Below are positions 21,495 through 22,930 of a DNA stretch of 22,930 nucleotides, in pieces (position 1 is the stretch's first letter; each line of letters opens with the position of its first letter). The notes beneath the pieces are model-generated. The model saw only the letters and a program-made list of their open reading frames with translations, was not told the DNA's origin and searched no databases. The stretch comes from Clostridia bacterium (GTDB lineage: Bacteria > Bacillota > Clostridia > Oscillospirales > Acutalibacteraceae), in assembly GCA_017559885.1 (NCBI GenBank), contig JAFYQN010000180.1, positions 1 through 22,930 of the forward strand. The letters are read 5' to 3'. The translations under genes and the position numbers were made by a program.

Positions 21495-22745
21495 ATGGCA
21501 AAACATTGTGAATATTCACAACAAATTAAACACTTAAAAGTTTCATTAGAAGAAATGCAAGAAATTATTGATAAGCACCGAACAATTAAGGAATGGGCAT
21601 ACATCATTCACGATAAAGATGTATATACCAAAAAAGACGAAGAGAAGAACCCTGAACACAAGGAAGGAACTCTCAAAAAACCGCATATTCATTTGTATTT
21701 AAACTTTGGACAAGGTAGTGCAACATTCAAGGATGTGGCAAGATGGTTCAAAGATGAACCCCAGTATGTTGGTAAGGTTCACGGTCGCAAGGCAGATATG
21801 CTTTTATACCTTACCCACCGCAATGTTCCCGAAAAGTATCAATATAAGGATGATGAAGTTGTCAGTAATTTTGACTTAAAACAAGCGATTGAAGAAGACC
21901 AAAAAAATCATTCTTTAGTTAATGAAGCAGACAAAATTGTTTTTGACTTTATGCAAGAGATAATCACTTATGCTCAGGCAAACAAGAAAATCAAAGACTT
22001 GAAAAAAGTATGTAACAATAAGGAACTTTTGAGAGCAATTTTGTCTGCCGACAAAACCGTTGAGCAAATATGGAAACAACAATGTAGAATGTCAACGAAA
22101 GGAAAGCGAAATATGAAGATTATTTTCATACACGGAGATAGCGGTTCCGGTAAGAGTACCTATGCAGAACTCTATGCAAAAATGCTATGCGAGAAAAAAG
22201 GTTATCGAGATTTTGCTCGTAGTAGTGCAAGCAACGATATAATGCAAGACTATATGGGCGAGGACATTTTCATCTTGGATGACTATCGAGATGTAGATGA
22301 GATGACAGGCAAAGCAGAAAGTTTGAGCGACACTCTAAAAATGTTAGACCCTCACTATGCAAGTAGTAGCAAAAGCAGATACACCAACAAAACATTTATG
22401 GGTAAACTCATAATCATAACGAGCACCAAAGACCCTTTGTTGTGGTTCGAGGGCACAAAAGAACAAAGGTGGCAATTCTTTCGCCGTATTTCCTTGCTTA
22501 TTGACATTGACAAGGATTATGTTCGCGAATATCAGGAGCAAAATGAAGAAAAAGGTGTGCCGTTCCTTTGTGGTTTCAAACACGATGGGTCATATATACA
22601 ACGTGCGGAACTCAAATGTAAGTTTGAGAACCCTGTGCCTGAATATGTGAAAATTATGAGAAAAGACGAACCAGAAGCAACCGATATGTTCAATGATATA
22701 ATCTCATATATGGATGAATTAAAAGAAGCACAGGAAACGGCATAA
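21495..22745 (+). CDS. Replication initiator: RepB-type HUH nuclease fused to SF3 helicase (pCRESS-like)
   Basis: 416 residues. The N-terminal domain resembles Rep_2 proteins such as pMV158 RepB: WAYIIHDKD (34-42) matches LHDKD, HIH at 64-66 is the metal-binding HUH motif, and YLTHRN with likely nucleophile Y105 matches YLTHE. From about residue 205 a superfamily 3 helicase domain follows: Walker A GDSGSGKST (214-222), Walker B IFILDD (257-262) and sensor region LIIITSTKDP. RepB of pMV158 has no helicase and uses host PcrA; this two-domain form is that of pCRESS plasmids and of eukaryotic CRESS-DNA virus Reps. It would start rolling-circle replication of the excised element. AGGAG lies 9 nt before the ATG. 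It ends before the terminator 22751-22786. Confidence 0.9.
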   Translation: MAKHCEYSQQIKHLKVSLEEMQEIIDKHRTIKEWAYIIHDKDVYTKKDEEKNPEHKEGTLKKPHIHLYLNFGQGSATFKDVARWFKDEPQYVGKVHGRKADMLLYLTHRNVPEKYQYKDDEVVSNFDLKQAIEEDQKNHSLVNEADKIVFDFMQEIITYAQANKKIKDLKKVCNNKELLRAILSADKTVEQIWKQQCRMSTKGKRNMKIIFIHGDSGSGKSTYAELYAKMLCEKKGYRDFARSSASNDIMQDYMGEDIFILDDYRDVDEMTGKAESLSDTLKMLDPHYASSSKSRYTNKTFMGKLIIITSTKDPLLWFEGTKEQRWQFFRRISLLIDIDKDYVREYQEQNEEKGVPFLCGFKHDGSYIQRAELKCKFENPVPEYVKIMRKDEPEATDMFNDIISYMDELKEAQETA

Positions 22746-22750
22746 TGAAG

Positions 22751-22786
22751 AAAAAGGTGGAGCATTGCGTAATGCTCCACCTTTTT
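22751..22786 (+). terminator. Terminator of rep
   Basis: Perfect 16-bp stem (22751-22766 with 22771-22786, core GGTGGAGCATT), 4-nt loop, ending in CTTTTT. The minus strand ends in TTTTTCTTC as well, so it may act both ways. Confidence 0.95.
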
Positions 22787-22797
22787 GATGGAAGTAC

Positions 22798-22826
22798 TTG
22801 TATTATTTTTGATTTTAATGTATAAT
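22798..22826 (+). promoter_or_regulatory. Promoter of the recombinase gene
   Basis: TTGTAT (22798-22803), a 17-bp spacer and TATAAT (22821-22826), 49 bases before the ATG. The leader holds the inverted repeat CGACCT/AGGTCG (22834-22839 with 22854-22859), which might be a recombinase or repressor site. Confidence 0.55.
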
Positions 22827-22875
22827 AGACTCACGACCTTGAAAATAACACATAGGTCGGAAAGTGGTGAACAAT

Positions 22876-22930
22876 ATGGAGCAAGTGAAGAAAGCATATA
22901 TTTATACCAGAGTGTCAACCTCAATGCAAG
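22876..22930 (+). CDS. Serine recombinase, N-terminal fragment (runs off the window)
   Basis: Eighteen codons are visible: MEQVKKAYIYTRVSTSMQ. YIYTRVS is the N-terminal signature of resolvase/invertase family recombinases, with the catalytic Ser in RVS. Large serine recombinases of this type integrate Clostridia elements. An in-frame GTG pair lies 9-12 bases upstream; I prefer the ATG. The size and C-terminal domains cannot be seen. Being at the right of the Mob-XRE-Rep set, it probably moves this element. Confidence 0.8.
   Translation, partial: MEQVKKAYIYTRVSTSMQ

Larger units (their letters stand above)
18446..22930. mobile_element. Integrative mobilizable element, left end and body
   Basis: From about 18446 on, gene content, strand pattern and composition change: CpG becomes rare, intergenic gaps grow, and the genes are a MobV relaxase, an XRE regulator, a HUH-helicase replication initiator and the start of a serine recombinase. 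No capsid or conjugation-channel gene is seen, so it would be mobilizable rather than self-transferring. The left end is inferred to lie near or inside the 3' end of the second rlmD gene; the right end is outside the window. No attachment repeat can be proved from one end. Confidence 0.75.

Overview
The window reads as part of a chromosome from a low-GC Firmicute, most likely an uncultured gut-type member of the Clostridia. The reasons are strong AGGAGG-type ribosome binding sites, several TTG starts, consensus TTGACA/TATAAT promoters, and typical Clostridia genes (DUF1292, the LepA/MurD/PcrA neighbourhood, YnbB-like protein, M42 peptidases, RlmD paralogues). No lineage marker in the window allows a closer assignment.

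Region 1 (1-2110) is rich in RNA genes. It holds the start of a leftward gene, a small TM2-like membrane protein, a GC-rich palindromic region with a copied tRNA 3' end, tRNA-Gln(CUG), a 200-nt RNA that folds like 6S RNA, and a DUF1292 gene, all on the minus strand. Diverging from DUF1292 is a transcription unit with a perfect consensus promoter (1595-1623), four imperfect ~54-nt repeats and a strong terminator (1960-1998). It has no ORF of normal length. I regard it as the best candidate here for an undescribed RNA.

Region 2 (2114-18718) is a dense plus-strand run of core genes: lepA, a VanY-type carboxypeptidase, murD, two M42 metallopeptidases, a GNAT-like protein, a YnbB-like PLP enzyme, an unknown propeller-like protein, an HPr-like protein without the catalytic His, pcrA, two membrane proteins, RlmD with a TRAM domain, a serine hydrolase, and a second RlmD without TRAM. 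Many of these overlap by a few bases and are probably translationally coupled.

Region 3 (about 18446-22930, running off the right edge) looks like an integrative mobilizable element. It carries a short MobV relaxase with an oriT-like region, small proteins, a membrane-anchored XRE regulator, a replication initiator that joins a pMV158 RepB-type HUH nuclease to an SF3 helicase (the plasmid 'pCRESS' type), and the first 18 codons of a serine recombinase. The last 90 codons of the second rlmD look CpG-poor like the element, so the element may have inserted into rlmD and supplied its tail. The rep gene has a structured leader with two consecutive terminators and a hairpin next to its ribosome binding site, so its expression is probably tightly controlled.
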